This document shows positions 44,401 through 56,543 of a stretch of 64,000 nucleotides of DNA, piece after piece; within the stretch, counting starts at the first letter, position 1; each line of letters opens with the position of its first letter. The notes below the pieces were generated by a model. The model did not search any database and was not told where the DNA came from. It was given only the letters and a program-made list of their open reading frames with translations. Source of the DNA: Thalassia testudinum (lineage: Eukaryota; Streptophyta; Magnoliopsida; Alismatales; Hydrocharitaceae); the NCBI GenBank assembly GCA_037157565.1, contig JAZHRO010000012.1:61309501-61373500 (forward strand), written 5' to 3'. The position numbers and the translations under genes were made by a program.

Positions 44401-46154
44401 CTTTGGTTGAATAGCCATTTTTAGTTCATTTGCGTAGGTTCAGTACCATTTTGTGAATAGCATATTGTCTATTGGAACCTTTGTTTACTCTTTGTCTGAG
44501 TTAAATAATCAATCCTCTAGCTTCAGTAGCTTACACGGACATTTCAGAGTCTATTGATCCTTCTTCCTTCGTGAGTACTCAAATATCGCCTATCTACTCA
44601 AACGAATTCGATGATCAGGCAGAGTCAACCCTATCTCTCCAATAGCTACTCAGGCTTAGGGTGACCATCAAGATTGTGGTCCCCTTTTCTTAGATATGAA
44701 TTAGTCCTTTCTCCCATATGGGTATGTGGAAGTTGTCATTTCCTCTAACTTAAGATAGTCGGGCTGAGAATATTCCAACTTTTTTCTGACTTAATTTCCA
44801 AGCATTGCGAATCCTAATAAGTTTAGGACCTTATGATTAAATAAGAGTAAGAGTTTGAAATTCTATTAGAAATAAAATTCTTGCATCTTGTATTTTAAGT
44901 CTATAAATATAGCAATGTTCTTTCATCGTAGGCTTTGAGGGATAGAACCAAATATAGAAAGGAGTAAGATATAGTCAAGAGGATGCTTAATTTGGGTTGA
45001 GAGTGAGGGGGCTTTTCCTACGAGGTGTCAATATAATTCATTCTGTTATAATTGATCTAGAAGTTCTCTCCTTATTTTTACTTGGTGGGTGAAGAGGTTT
45101 TCCATGTTCAATATGGATCCCAATGTTTTGCCAGCTTGCGTGTCATGATGTAAAGTGTAAATTCTTGATTCTCATGCCTAGTGATCAAGCGTTCGATTTA
45201 ATGGTACTACTGCAATGTTAGGGGTGCACATGGGTTAAACCTAATCCGATCCTAACCCAATCCAATCTGGTTGGATTCGATTGAGAGTTGTAATGAATTG
45301 GATTTAGTAGATTTAATCATGAGTCGAGCTTGGATGGAGTCTCTACACGATCGATATGTGTGATCTGTGTGCACCTCTGTGCCATGTTGATATGTACCAC
45401 AACACTTAAGTGATCACAGATATTGAGTTCTAAGATTTGACTTTGATTTCCAGATCTGTAAATATGCTCAGGTCCCACGTCGTCCGAGATTGGTCCGAGG
45501 TTCAGTCGGAGCTATAGCTCCTGCAATTGAATCAGAGGATTAGGAGGGTTCCACGTAGTGCGCATTATTTTTTTAGTAAGGGTAAAAATGACAGCCACGG
45601 GGTTTAATATTCCAAAATATCTAAATGCTATGGAAGAGGCTTTACCGGTACTATGCCAAATCTTTCCATCATACGCATGTTTCCTTGTGGAATAAGGTAC
45701 CTATCGGCACTCCCCACCTCGTGGCCACCAACTTTCAAAGGTCCAATTTGGAAATTTCCACTCCTTCATTGCTTAATTGATTTCTCAACTTAGTCTCCCA
45801 TTTGTTTTCCAGAAGTCCCACCATTAATTTACAACTAATATTATCGTCAATAAATCTTCGATGATATTACGTTATTTGCAAATGACTCATCAGCCAATGT
45901 TTCCGACAACAATGTATCCTTCTCGTGAAGTGCGGGATGCACATTTTTTTGATGTTTGTGGTTGTTATATCTCGCAAGAAAGCATAACTACGTCAAATAA
46001 GCGTGATTGCCTCACCATTATCACCGCCTCTGCATTGGAGTCTTCGCATGTATAATTGATGCAGCCAAAGGAACACTTGGGGATATCGAAAGTGAAGAAG
46101 GGTAGAAAGAAGAAGAAAAGGAACAAAGTGCGAATATGATGGGAAAAGACGTGG
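41466..46154. other. AT-rich intergenic, no gene recognised
   Basis: Largest frame is 120 codons (41901-42263), without recognisable domain and overlapped by another frame; judged chance. A TATA-like CTATTTATAG at 44157-44166 and GGGGTGCACATGGGTT at 45220 (seen at ends of some plant DNA transposons) hint at old repeats. Confidence 0.55.
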
Positions 46155-47405
46155 ATACAACATGAGGGTTTCAATTTATTTTTTAGTTCAATTATATCTT
46201 TACACATCACATATCGGTATGACTGTAACAACTCAGCAGATAAAATAGCAAACTTATTGCGATAATAATCTAAATAAGAAAAAGATAAAAGCTAGACCTG
46301 AGTAATTTTAAAATAAATTAAGGGATGATGCAAATAAAAAGAAAAAAGTTCATAAATAAAATGATAACTAAAGACACTCAACTAGGCTTATCCTAAAAGA
46401 ACAAAATAATAAAATAATAAAATTTGCTATTTACATCCACATCCTTGAAAAAATATATCATGCTCCCTGCATTAACTCTCATCCTCTTAAAAAAATCTAA
46501 CTCAAGACAAGTTGATCAATATGATATCTTGAGGCTTTTGGATTTCAAGTAACTGTTATTCAAGACAGTGGTGATTTCAATGGTAACTAATTCGACGGGT
46601 GATGCAATTGGTGTGGTGGCTCTATTAGTTGAGGGTCGAGGTAGTTGGAGTTGAGGTGAGTGCAACAAGCCAGTGATGCAATGGTAGTGGCATAGGTGCT
46701 ACCGTTGGTGCATTGGGAAAAAGTGAAGTCAGATGCCAACGGGTTAGTGATGAGATGGTGATAATGTAACAAGATGAAGTCTAGGGTGAAGTAAGTTAGG
46801 AAGATGTAGCGATGGAGTGACGATAGGTGGCGATGAAGTCCTAGCGAATGCACACGATGTCAAATGGGAGCATTTAGTGGTGACGGAAGATGGAAGAGAG
46901 GGCATTAATTGTGGTGATGTCGGATCGATTTAAGAGGTTCTCATGATAGAGAAGTAACTCAAAAAACTCATTCTCAATCATATTGATGTGGATCTTTTGG
47001 CTCCGACACGAGATGGGGAAAGTGATGTAACGTAAGAAAAAGGGTGGTAAAAAATGTTAAGCCACATTAGATTTTGGAAGGAAGCTGCAAAGATGTGCTT
47101 GTCGTAAAAAAGGAAAAAGTAAAGGATATACTACAAGAATTTTAATTTTTTCTAAATTCAACTCTTTCTTTTCATATCACATATGTGTCTTTTTATAAAC
47201 GGATTTTAACAACTTAAGAGAAAAAAAAGACTCGACTTATATGAAATAAAGAGATAATTGGCTCTCCTAAATAAAGTGATAATTAGAGACTCAACACACT
47301 AGACTTATCCTAAAATAACAAATAATAAAAATAACAAATTTAGTTATTTGCATCTATGCCCTTAAGAAAAGACATCATGCTACTTGCATGAATTGCTAAC
47401 TAGAA
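46155..47405. repeat. Pair of diverged ~260-bp direct repeats about 0.9-1.0 kb apart
   Basis: About 46155-46500 and 47138-47405 share TTCAA...CACATAT, GATAA(C/T)TA(A/G)AGAC(A)CTCAA, CTAG(G/A)CTTATCCTAAAA, and ATATCATGCT(C/A)C(C/T)TGCAT. They could be LTRs of a small decayed element or a duplication. The 88-codon frame between is not credible. Confidence 0.55.
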
Positions 47406-47604
47406 ATGCATAGAAGTAATTTTTACTGACATGCATATACCGACCCTTTGCCAATGTCATTATCTTTGATTTTTCAATGTCATTACACGAGCCAAGGGAA
47501 GGTATGCCTTTTTTGATGGGATCGTCATAGTCAAAAAGACAAGGCACTGGGGACACGGGATAATTTGTCTACGCAATGAAATCCTCAAGGGATAACATAG
47601 CTAG

Positions 47605-47870
47605 TGTAAACCATTTGCACCTAGTAGTAAAATCCATGGTAAAGGTAAGAGCATATACTTCTATTATGTCATCCCGACTGACGAATAAATAAAGCATGGT
47701 AGGTGGTCTAACTGAAGGATTTTGAATGCTACTTTTTTGTTTCAAGAAAGTCAATGTTAATCTCCGCGATGCACCTACTTTCTAGTACAATCCATTGTAA
47801 AAGTACGAGCATATACTTCTATTATGTCATCCCAACTAACAAATAAATACAGGATGGGTAGGTGTTCTAT
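47605..47870. repeat. 158-bp tandem duplication
   Basis: GAGCATATACTTCTATTATG occurs at 47649 and 47807 with flanking similarity (GCACCTA..., ATCCATGGTAAA/ATCCATTGTAAA). A related piece (AATGCTACTTTTTT...AAAGTCAATGTT) is at 60273-60307. Confidence 0.75.
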
Positions 47871-47970
47871 ACCCTATTAGATGCCACCCTGCAATGGGTT
47901 TTGATTCTTTCATTCCGCTTTATCCCTTTAAATTAGATATTCATTTTGTTTTACTCTTTATTGGAGGATT

Positions 47971-49810
47971 TGATGGCATCATCATCATCATCTTCTATAA
48001 ATAATTTAATTTGACTAAATTTTAAGGTTCAATTCACCTAATTAATACATTAAAAAAATATAACTCAATCATAACTGAAAAAAGATGAATTAACAAAAAA
48101 ATAGATTAATTTTGTAATTTTCACCTATAATTATAAATGTAGAATGGCTGGAAGGTAAAATTATGATTAATTAAAGGTAATTAAACTTAAATATCCTAAA
48201 AGTGAGGTGATACTGAATAATTTAATATTTTCATTCAAATTAAGCGTTAATACTTAATTAAATTAGCTAATTTTGACCCTGCTTCAATTAAAGAAATTCC
48301 GATAGAAATAAATGTAATATAAAACTTATAAAAATTATTTGAAAATATTTTACAATGTTTGGCATATTTGATTTGACAATCGAAACTCGTTTCAAACTAA
48401 AACAAAATTGTAGATAGGAATTTAGTACATTTTAGGTCAAAGTATAAATTGACCATACAAATAACATCAAAATATAAATTTGAGGTTATCAATAGATTCC
48501 CTATGTTCTAATTAAGCTACCATAAAAAGTTGGGCTTAATTTGACCTCAATTGCACCTACTTTGCATTTCAGCCCCTAACTTTCAAAATGCATTCAAATA
48601 GGTCTAAAATCATTACTTCTAGGTCCTTTTTCCTTGCATTCCAGTCCCTAGATGATGTCACACTAACGCCAACCATCTTCCTCCTCGAGCCATCGTCGAC
48701 GGAGCTTTTCGTCGAGATTCAAGCACGAATTCCAATCTCGTTTGATCTCGAATGTACTCGAAGCCTTCAAAAGATTTGTTCCACGCATCCTTCCGCATTG
48801 GCCGACGGTCGCTTCACCATGATTTGCCGCAGCTTCACCCCACTTTCGTCAAACAAAGCCAGAGTGGAGGTTGTAAGCTTCATTGAGTATTTCTCGCAAC
48901 TACCTATCCTCAAAAGCACGGAGGCTCCTCTATAAAGATCCGACCACCTCTGATGTTCGGCGTTTGGAAATAGCGCGTGCAATGCCATTCTTCTTCCCTC
49001 TCAACATGCCGCCACTGATGAACCTTGGGACCTTCCTCGAACCCTCGATCCTCCGGTCCTCGCCATCAAACAAGCCCACAACCGCCTTCCTCTCTTCTTC
49101 GCCATGCTCCCCATCAAAGGACACAGCTCCTCCGTCCCTTCCACGACCCTAAATCCTCCTCCATTCATTGCCGGCAAGCCTACCACCACCACTGGTTCCC
49201 TCTCTTTCTTTCGTCCAATAAAGATAGGGTTTTTCTTCCCCCTCTCCTCCTCTATCTTCTCGACCCTTCACCTTGATCTTTTGACCACCATAACTCCTCC
49301 CTCTTCGTCATCTTCTCCATCCTTGTTCATGCTCTGACAAATGCTCCGGCGAACACCTTCACCTCGCAACAACCACCAACACTGCTCGTCGATCATCCCC
49401 ACACCTCCGCAAGAACACAATGAGCAAAAGCCCCCAATTAATTTGGTGTTTTGAAAGGTCCAACCACCGGCCAAACCCCAAGCCATTTTCCGCCCTTCTC
49501 GACTCCGTCAGGCCTTCTCCACCCTCACCACCTTCGCCAAGCTCCGGCGAAGGTTTTGACGTATTTAACGATGGCCACAAGGCCATATTCCTCCTGTGCA
49601 GAACCTCGTCGGACCCATCTCCGCCCTTGCCGTCGACAGTTGCCACCATCCTCTAAGTGTCGATCAGACAACGCCATCACAATAAAGACATCTTGACGAT
49701 CTTTCTCTGCCTCTTTTCGTCACATTCCATGGCTGGGCTACCCTCCAGAGTGGTCATCGATGACCTGCTGGAGTGAAAAAGTGGAGTAGAGCTCCCTTTG
49801 CATGGCCTGA
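47971..49810 (+). mobile_element. Diverged C-related LTR fragment hosting element C
   Basis: Tip TGATGGCATCATCATCA. The GATTCCCTATGTTCTAATTA block (48494) lies about 525 bp from the tip, close to the 510 bp in element C (50321). GC-rich 48600-49800 gives many overlapping frames on both strands, none coding. The right continuation resumes at 59692, after the element C insertion. Confidence 0.65.
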
Positions 49811-52507
49811 TGATGAGAACCTCATCATGAGCCATAACTAGCTCATTTTGACCCAATACAAAGGATAAAAGCTCCTACATATCTCAAGGAAAGGCTTAAC
49901 TCAGAGAATTCTGAGTTTGAGAAGAAAACCAGTCATAAGGGGTAAAAGTGCAATTTTACCAGTATAATCTGCATACAGGGTAATTCAGGGCCCAAACACA
50001 GGTCAAAACAGCTTAATAAGAATAAAAGTGGGATGAGATGATCTAGCAAGGGCTACAGCACTTCCAAGGAACCAAATGATAATCTGTAACCCTAAAACAA
50101 CCCACTTCAATTCACAAGGTTCGAGGCAAAGTAAAAATAGAATAAACCCTCTAAAATTCATAGAAAAATAATATCTAGGGTTTAGAACCTTCAATTTGGC
50201 CTTTAGAACCCATTTTGACCTACATTGAGAACCATGCCCAATTAATAACTTAATTTGGGTCTTTACGCAAATTGACCGGTCAAACAAGGTTTAATATGAA
50301 AATGAAATTTACCATCAGATTCCTTAGGTTCTAATTAGTCATGTATAAAAACTTGAGCCTAAGAAGAAACCTCCTTGACCGACTTTACACTTTGGTCCTC
50401 ATATATTTACTCTTTGGCCCTCAACTTTTGAACCCTCGCATTTTGGCCCCTAACTCTCCTTCGTTCTTTGCAAACAGGTCCCTCCTGCAAAACCCTGCCA
50501 GCACCATGCTCCGGCGACCTTGCGCGGAGCATGGCGCCGCGCAGGGTGAGGTGGAGGACCTGGCATGTGTACCGGGGGTGCCCTGCGTCGTCAGCTGTCG
50601 CAGGAGCACCCCCATGGTCATTGTAGCCCCCCATACCGGCCGTGCAAACGCACGGACGGTATGGGTTCGTATTCCGACCATTCTCCGGCGAGGGAGACAC
50701 GTCGTCTCCCTCCGCCTTCCTCCCTGCTTCATCCCTATAAATACCCCCCGCCGCTCCACCGACGAGGGCAGCCTGGATCTGACGGAGAAAACCCCCAACT
50801 TTCCTCTCTTCTCACTCCGGCAGACGCCCACCAGCTCCGGCGGTTCTTCCTCCTCCTCCTCTTCGCTCTGCCGCAATACCAGCAGCAGAGACTTCTTCCC
50901 CTGCTCTTCCCGCGTCGCGCAATACCGGCGCGCGCTGCCTCTGCCCCGTCGTCACCGCCGTCCTCCCCCCACTCGGCATCGTCTTCTCCGGCGACAGTCG
51001 ATACGACTGTCGCCCTGTTCCTCCCCCTTCGTCCCTGCAGTTAAGTTAGAACTACTCCCCTTCTTCTCCTCTTTCTTTCCCCGCTTTCAATTTAGTCAAT
51101 TAAACCCTCGACCGCTCCTGTTCACCCTCATCCTCTCCGCCTCCGACCACCCTCCGGCGAGCCGCTCCCATCACCTCAGCGACCCACACGGCTCGCCGAC
51201 CACCGCAGAACCTCCGCCTCCTCACCCTGATCCTCTTCCGCCCCTCCACTTCCCACCAAACACCCTCTGCAGACCCACCGAACACACCCACTTCCTCGCT
51301 CACAGTTTGACCTAGGACGACCTGTTAGCTCCATCTCGCCCCCTGCAGACCCCCTGACCACCTTCGCCGTGCCACGGCGAAGGTCCCCCGCCTGTCTGAT
51401 TTGGCCGAGAGGCCGTTCTATTGATTTCAGGTTCCAGGCCTTGACCGCCATTGGCGAGGAAGCTCGAAGCTTGCTTGAGGTTGCTCCAAGCCTAGATATC
51501 CCAGGTTGAAGACCTAGGCTGCGCGAAAGAGTCTTGCACACACACCCTGGCCCTCAATTGGAGTTGCGAGCCTCAACAGCTGTTGCAATTGGAAGCACCA
51601 TCCCTATTGCAGGCGTGAGAGAAATGGGGTGCGCGGATAGTCCCACCTCGGAAACTTCTGAAGCCACACACCCACATAAATTGCAAAAGTGCCACCATCT
51701 GTTTGCCTCAGTTACCACGGGGTGAGGTCCCTCTCACCCGACCCGACCCGGCCTCGTCCGTGACCACGCTCCGCGGACCTGGCCCGACCCGATTAGACTG
51801 ACCTGCACTCCTCGCCCACCACGCACGCCGGTGGGCCTGGACCCGGGCCTGACCCGAACCCGATTACCCGGTGGCGCTCTGGGAGAGCTTCCGAAGAGTG
51901 ATTTCAGAGAGAGAGATACGCGGGGGAGGGGGGTAGAGTAGGTTTTTGCCCTCTGATGAACTCTTGAGCGTGCAGGCACAGGTGAAGGACTGCGGAAGAA
52001 GAACTGAAGCGGCACTGTAGCGAAGGCATCGTTAAGTCGTCTCAGCACCGGGGCAGACGACGGACAGTCAGCAGCCAGAGCAACACAGAAGGCAGGCTGA
52101 AGAAGAAGGAAGGGAGACTTAGTAGCCGAAGGCAGAAGCACCACGATTGTAGAAGAAGGAATGAAGAGAAGCAAGAAGCAAGAAAAGAAGAGGAAGATCT
52201 GAAGAAAGCAAGAAAAGAAGAAGAAGATCTGAAGAAAAAGAAAGAAAGGAAACAAGGAAGAACAGAAGAAGAAGAACAGGAAGAACCAAAGACAAAGAGG
52301 AAGAAAGAAGAAAAGAAGAAGAAGCCAAATTTTCATCTCTCTCTCTCTCTCTTTATTTTTGTAATAGAACTTGTATATCTCTAGAATACAACTTGCTCCC
52401 TGAGTTCGACCTCGGGAACTCTTTTATTTTTCCGAGTAAAAAAATTTTATTTGAAATGTTGGTAACAACCAGCTTTACTACAACGTTATAACAGAACCGA
52501 CGTTTCA
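49811..52507 (+). repeat. Element C 5' LTR (2697 bp)
   Basis: Tip TGATGAG-aac-CTCATCA, end GACGTTTCA. TATA box TATAAATA at 50736-50743. A purine-rich GAAGAA tract (52090-52325) is followed by a (CT)n run and an AT-rich end. The 324-codon plus-strand ORF (50341-51315) begins about 400 bp upstream of the TATA box and is low complexity, so it is not a gene. Confidence 0.95.
50736..50743 (+). promoter_or_regulatory. TATA box of element C
   Basis: TATAAATA in a C-rich setting (CCCTATAAATACCCCCC); the 3' LTR copy is at 57920-57927. Confidence 0.8.
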
Positions 52508-52510
52508 TTT

Positions 52511-52528
52511 TGGCGCCGCTGCCGGGGA
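52511..52528 (+). promoter_or_regulatory. Primer-binding site of element C, tRNA-Asp
   Basis: TGGCGCCGCTGCCGGGGA, three bases after the LTR, matches the complement of the tRNA-Asp 3' end at 17 of 18 positions; the difference still allows a wobble pair. Confidence 0.9.
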
Positions 52529-53595
52529 GCAACGGCTATTCTAGATAACATTCCTGTATTCTTTTATTATTTCTGATAATCTCCTCTCTTTTGTGCAGCT
52601 ACAGGAACTCAAGAAGACATGCAACCACACCAAAGACAGGTAAATTTTTCCTCTCACTATTAACCCCTAAGCTCTAAAGAGGAAGAAAAGAAAAGAACAA
52701 GCAATGTAGGGCTAACCTGTCTTCCATATTTAGTAACCATAAAAGTTGCATGTTTTCAACTCATTATTTCTGCACACTATTAAGGGTATTTAAGGGCTAA
52801 CACATTCTTGCTTGAGCCCTAATTACCCAACAAAGAATTAACTGGACCAAGTAGAGCCAACCTAGGATCCAACACTAGGGATTTAGAGACACACTACTTA
52901 ACTCAAGAATTGAGAAAACCAAATGAAGTGTGCCCAAGCCCTTGTCTGAAAATACCTATTCAAAGAAAATCTAAAACAATTGGCTCTCTAAACACTTGAA
53001 CCCTAAAAGACAGGACCAAAAAGCTCTCAAAGAAAACAAGAGGTAAAGTTGACCCCTTTGGGTTAACCAACCTTAAATTAGGTCACTCTTTGCACTTAAA
53101 AGACTAAAGTTCAAGTGAAAACCTTAAGTACCCTGATCTTAAAATTGGTAGACTTAAGAGGTCAAGATCCCCATTCTGGTCTACCTGGAACCGCAGTGAC
53201 AAGAGAGGTCGGGTGGGGGAAACCCTGTAACCCGTGGGGACGCTCTACCGTGTAGGGGTCTTCGCGGGACTCTCCCTCTCTGGCTGCCCAGGTAATTCTC
53301 AGGTGGACGATCTTTCTGATCAAGGGGTCCATCTGCCCCAAACCTCTATAGTCACCCAACAATTTTTGGGTGTCTTGATTGGGTCCAGCACCTGCTTATC
53401 TCATCCATCCCTTCAGTATTTTTCAGGAGGTCCTTGAAACCTCCAATAGAAGTTCACTCTCCCCGAGGCTAAGCCTCGGCCCCTTTGTTTTTGCAGAAAT
53501 CATTCACATAGCCCCTCTTTCCTCTGATTCTGAACAAAATCCCCTTCTTCCATCTTGATTCAAACTTTGATTCTATTCCACCACCTGATCCAATT
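52529..53595 (+). other. Element C leader, with a possible intron
   Basis: No ORF of note. GACAG/GTAAAT at 52640 and TTTTTGCAG at 53496 have plant donor and acceptor form, so an 857-nt intron could be removed to bring the ORF nearer the cap. An ATG at 52619, in AAGACATGC, would otherwise precede the main start. Untested inference. GAGGCTAAGCCTC (53465) is a small palindrome. Confidence 0.4.
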
Positions 53596-55458
53596 ATGCA
53601 GCCTAATTACCTAGCAAGACTACCATTCAAGAAACCTGAATATCGGAGATCTATGAAAGATAAAATGATCGAGGATGCCATAAAATTCTATGAAAAAGAA
53701 GAAAAAACCTCAACACCAAAAGGAGATATTCAGGTTGATGTCCCAACAACCACATCCTTCATCATAAACTGTGCCCAAATTCTATTGACTGGAATTTCAA
53801 AAGGATCAACCCGAGACATGCTCATGACAGGATACATTGAGATGGAAAAATTACACCAATCTGAATACCTTCAATGCTTAACAAATCCTGTACTTTGGGA
53901 ACAACACCAAGATGCCCTTATAAAACGGGTAGAAATGATGAAATCAGTAGAACAAATTATCAACCAGAAATACCCGTATAAACCAGAAACAGAGGATGAA
54001 CCATCTTGGAACAGTATTAAGGAACAATTCAGTTTCCCAGATCCCGGGATTGAGGCACAAAGTGGTTGTAAAATCCCAACCCAGATAGAAGACAATGTTG
54101 AATTAGGTTGGGATATTGCAGGAGAACACAATGCTGAGCCAACCCTAGGCCATCAATCACCAAGCTTAGAACTCCAAGGCTCCTGCAATAACAAGATTAG
54201 AATTGAACCTCTGGAGGGTATAAATTCCACCCCTTGTTTTGATAAGGTGACCCTCGAAGGTTATTCGGACTTAGGTTCTAATAATTCTACCCACATCCTA
54301 AGCCTAGAACCTAGATCTGAAACTTATTGGGAAGATTATGAGGCCCTTTATGAGGAAGATCAAATTTTTACAGGATATGATTCCGGGCCTCTATTTAATG
54401 AGTATCCCTCTCCAACATCCTCAGGAAATCTGATCGATTTCTCAGAAAACATGCCAATTTATGATACAGAAACTGAGGATTTGGATGAGCAAGGTTTTAA
54501 TGGGGTCTATCCTACCAGCTTAGAGCTTGAACAGAACATCTTTTTGAGCCCAGAAGTGATATATAGGCTAGAACCCAATCAGGCTGCTGATTCCACATCT
54601 GATGATTTCTGCTGTGGTGGAATTCATGATCATTTTCGCCAACTCTCCGACAATTTCAGATCTGACTATAATTGCGGAGAGATTCCCCTTCCTGAACACG
54701 CCAGGCCTATCTACGACCTCAGTTCACATGACTCTGACTCTGACTCTGACTCTGAGGTCCTGATTCCCGAGATCACTGATAACACAGAATCATTCCTTTT
54801 CGATCCTCAGGAACCAAAAACAGAAAATGCCAAGAGTAATTGCAACCAAGAATCCAAATTTTTTCTCGAATCCGATTTCTTTCACCCTACAAACACTCTT
54901 CAGGCATTTGATAGTTGCCCAGAGGACTCTCTACAGAAAATCACCTATCATCTGTTTCTAGAAGAGCCCTCGTACACAATGGCCACCTCATCCGCACACA
55001 CAGAACGGATCAAAACCTCTCCCAAACCCCGACCCGCAACCGGACGCAATTTCTATGCTGATTCACCTCTCACCGAGCCGATTGCATTTCCACATCGGGT
55101 TTCGAACATTGATCAGACTACATACCATTCTCTATCATTCTCTGATCACCCCTGTAGGGTTCCTGCATCAACCACTGATTATCCTACGGGGCCCTACTCT
55201 AACCAGGCTGATTCGGCACAGCCAAACCCTGCGTTTACACTTCCACATCCATCTGAGCTTCATAATTTCTGGTGGGCTCCACACCTTTTTATCCACATCT
55301 ATCAACCCACCAGATTGATTGGGTTTGGGCTGCATCATCAGCCTGTTGATCTGAACAAGCACCTGGTTGGACCAACCAGGCTCTTAATCAAGGTGCTTGT
55401 CTTACAAAACTCTGCTGATTTGACCATCCCCTCTCCATCGCATTTCCCGCTTGGCTGA
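53596..55458 (+). CDS. Element C protein of unknown function (620 aa)
   Basis: Intact ORF, ATG at 53596 with A at -3, TGA at 55456-55458. Not recognised. Residues 1-150 look helical and mixed-charge (KPEYRRSMKDKMIEDAIKFY; LIKRVEMMKSVEQIINQKYP). Residues 150-460 are acidic and probably disordered, with YWEDYEALYEEDQIF near 239-253 and a (DS)n run at about 378-385. The C-terminal 150 residues are Ser/Pro/His-rich. No zinc knuckle, protease, reverse transcriptase or integrase motif. Element B has a decayed ORF of similar size at the same place with one similar segment. The N-terminal helices could be a diverged Gag, which is a guess. Confidence 0.7.
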   Translation: MQPNYLARLPFKKPEYRRSMKDKMIEDAIKFYEKEEKTSTPKGDIQVDVPTTTSFIINCAQILLTGISKGSTRDMLMTGYIEMEKLHQSEYLQCLTNPVLWEQHQDALIKRVEMMKSVEQIINQKYPYKPETEDEPSWNSIKEQFSFPDPGIEAQSGCKIPTQIEDNVELGWDIAGEHNAEPTLGHQSPSLELQGSCNNKIRIEPLEGINSTPCFDKVTLEGYSDLGSNNSTHILSLEPRSETYWEDYEALYEEDQIFTGYDSGPLFNEYPSPTSSGNLIDFSENMPIYDTETEDLDEQGFNGVYPTSLELEQNIFLSPEVIYRLEPNQAADSTSDDFCCGGIHDHFRQLSDNFRSDYNCGEIPLPEHARPIYDLSSHDSDSDSDSEVLIPEITDNTESFLFDPQEPKTENAKSNCNQESKFFLESDFFHPTNTLQAFDSCPEDSLQKITYHLFLEEPSYTMATSSAHTERIKTSPKPRPATGRNFYADSPLTEPIAFPHRVSNIDQTTYHSLSFSDHPCRVPASTTDYPTGPYSNQADSAQPNPAFTLPHPSELHNFWWAPHLFIHIYQPTRLIGFGLHHQPVDLNKHLVGPTRLLIKVLVLQNSADLTIPSPSHFPLG

Positions 55459-55680
55459 AGGCATCAAATTTAGCGCTCAACGGGAGGCAGCCCGTCATTC
55501 TCTTTGAAAACCTGAAACTTGTTCTGACAGCTTTTTGCACTTGAAGTTCACACTTTAGGACAGCCGACTCCAACTCAGATGTTTGCATCTGGGATTTGAA
55601 ATCGTCCGCAAAAATTCAACCCGACCCCTCCACTCACCCAAATTTCTGTCTTAAGGAATGAACTAAGACCCCCTAGGTTA
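55459..55680 (+). other. Short 3' spacer after the element C ORF
   Basis: No ORF; links the stop codon to the inner polypurine tract. Confidence 0.6.
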
Positions 55681-55716
55681 CAATGAGGACATTGCAAATC
55701 TTAGGCATGGGGGGGG
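55681..55716 (+). promoter_or_regulatory. Inner polypurine tract of element C
   Basis: CAATGAGGACATTGCAAATC then TTAGGCATGGGGGGGG. Same motif as element B 23952-23988. Confidence 0.75.
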
Positions 55717-56333
55717 TATGAAAGTACAAAAACTTGTAAGAAAAGGTTTCAAACAAAAAAATTCACATATGCCAAAAACACCATAAAAATTAAAAAAAAA
55801 ATTTCGAAAAAGAATAAGAGGAAAAGAGGAGAATTTTGTGAAGGAGAGAAGAAATAAAATGAAAAAGGAGCACAAAATTATAAGAAAAGTTGATAGTCAT
55901 TAGTAAGGAACTAAGGAATTAACCTAAGTTCTAGACCTCATTCAAGAAAATAACTGAAAAGTGCACAATAAGATTAGTAAGAATGCAAACCTTAGGCATT
56001 CTTGAATAGACTCTTAGTACCCATTAAGATCTGGACACTCCTCAAGAGGTTGAGGAAAATGAAAAGCTGAAGTATTAGGTCTAAGGCTTAGAAAGTATTC
56101 GGCCTCGTTAACTAATTTTTGGTTTACGGGACTCAGTAACCTAAGCACCCTAATCTCACACACAGCCTGGTTCAGTAAGCGTAAAAATCAGAATCACGCA
56201 GAAGCGTCGCAAAAATCTGAAAAGAACACCTAGAATAGGAATGGCCGATCAACACAAGTTGATTTGGACGAGTTCCCAGTGCGGAGAGGCGGGAAATCCC
56301 CTCGAAGATGCGTAACAAAATATCATCTCCTCG
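55717..56333 (+). other. Element C 3' untranslated region, first part
   Basis: Non-coding and A-rich at 55740-55880. Several blocks are shared with element B 23998-24511. Confidence 0.6.
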
Positions 56334-56383
56334 GTGCTTGTCTCTTAGGATATTTACATATCCTACGGGGGGCATGTAAGCAC
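56334..56383 (+). ncRNA. Two-stem RNA hairpin, element C
   Basis: Outer stem GTGCTT (56334-56339) with AAGCAC (56378-56383); inner stem TAGGATAT (56346-56353) with ATATCCTA (56358-56365), loop TTAC; G6 run at 56367-56372. Compared with element B the outer stem has a compensatory change (T-A for C-G) and the inner stem two extra pairs. Confidence 0.75.
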
Positions 56384-56406
56384 TCTGCTGGTTCAGATTC
56401 CATGGA

Positions 56407-56543
56407 TGGCATTATCTCGAAGTGTCAATTGCCAGGGTCTGGATTCGGCCACGGAATACCATGGATGGGATTATCTCGAAATCTCAATAGCCAGGGTTCC
56501 GGGGGTTGCCATGGGCGGTGCTATCTCGAAGCATCGATCGCCA
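56407..56543 (+). repeat. Three tandem ATCTCGA-loop hairpins, element C
   Basis: Units 56407-56434, 56466-56493 and 56512-56543. All close with TGG...CCA; inner stems CATT/AGTG, GATT/AATC and TGCT/AGCA enclose an identical ATCTCGA loop. Stem changes keep pairing, while the loop is fixed. Confidence 0.8.

Noticed and set aside
46155..47405. A TRIM-like element with paired LTRs
   Set aside because: Direct repeats are real, but no primer site, polypurine tract or target duplication was found.
50341..51315. 324-codon ORF in each element C LTR (also 57525-58499)
   Set aside because: Starts about 400 bp upstream of the TATA box, is Pro/Ser/Arg-rich, and is doubled only because LTRs are duplicated.
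51734..52336. 200-codon Phe/Leu-rich minus-strand ORF
   Set aside because: Antisense of a GAAGAA purine tract in the LTR; apparent membrane segments are composition.
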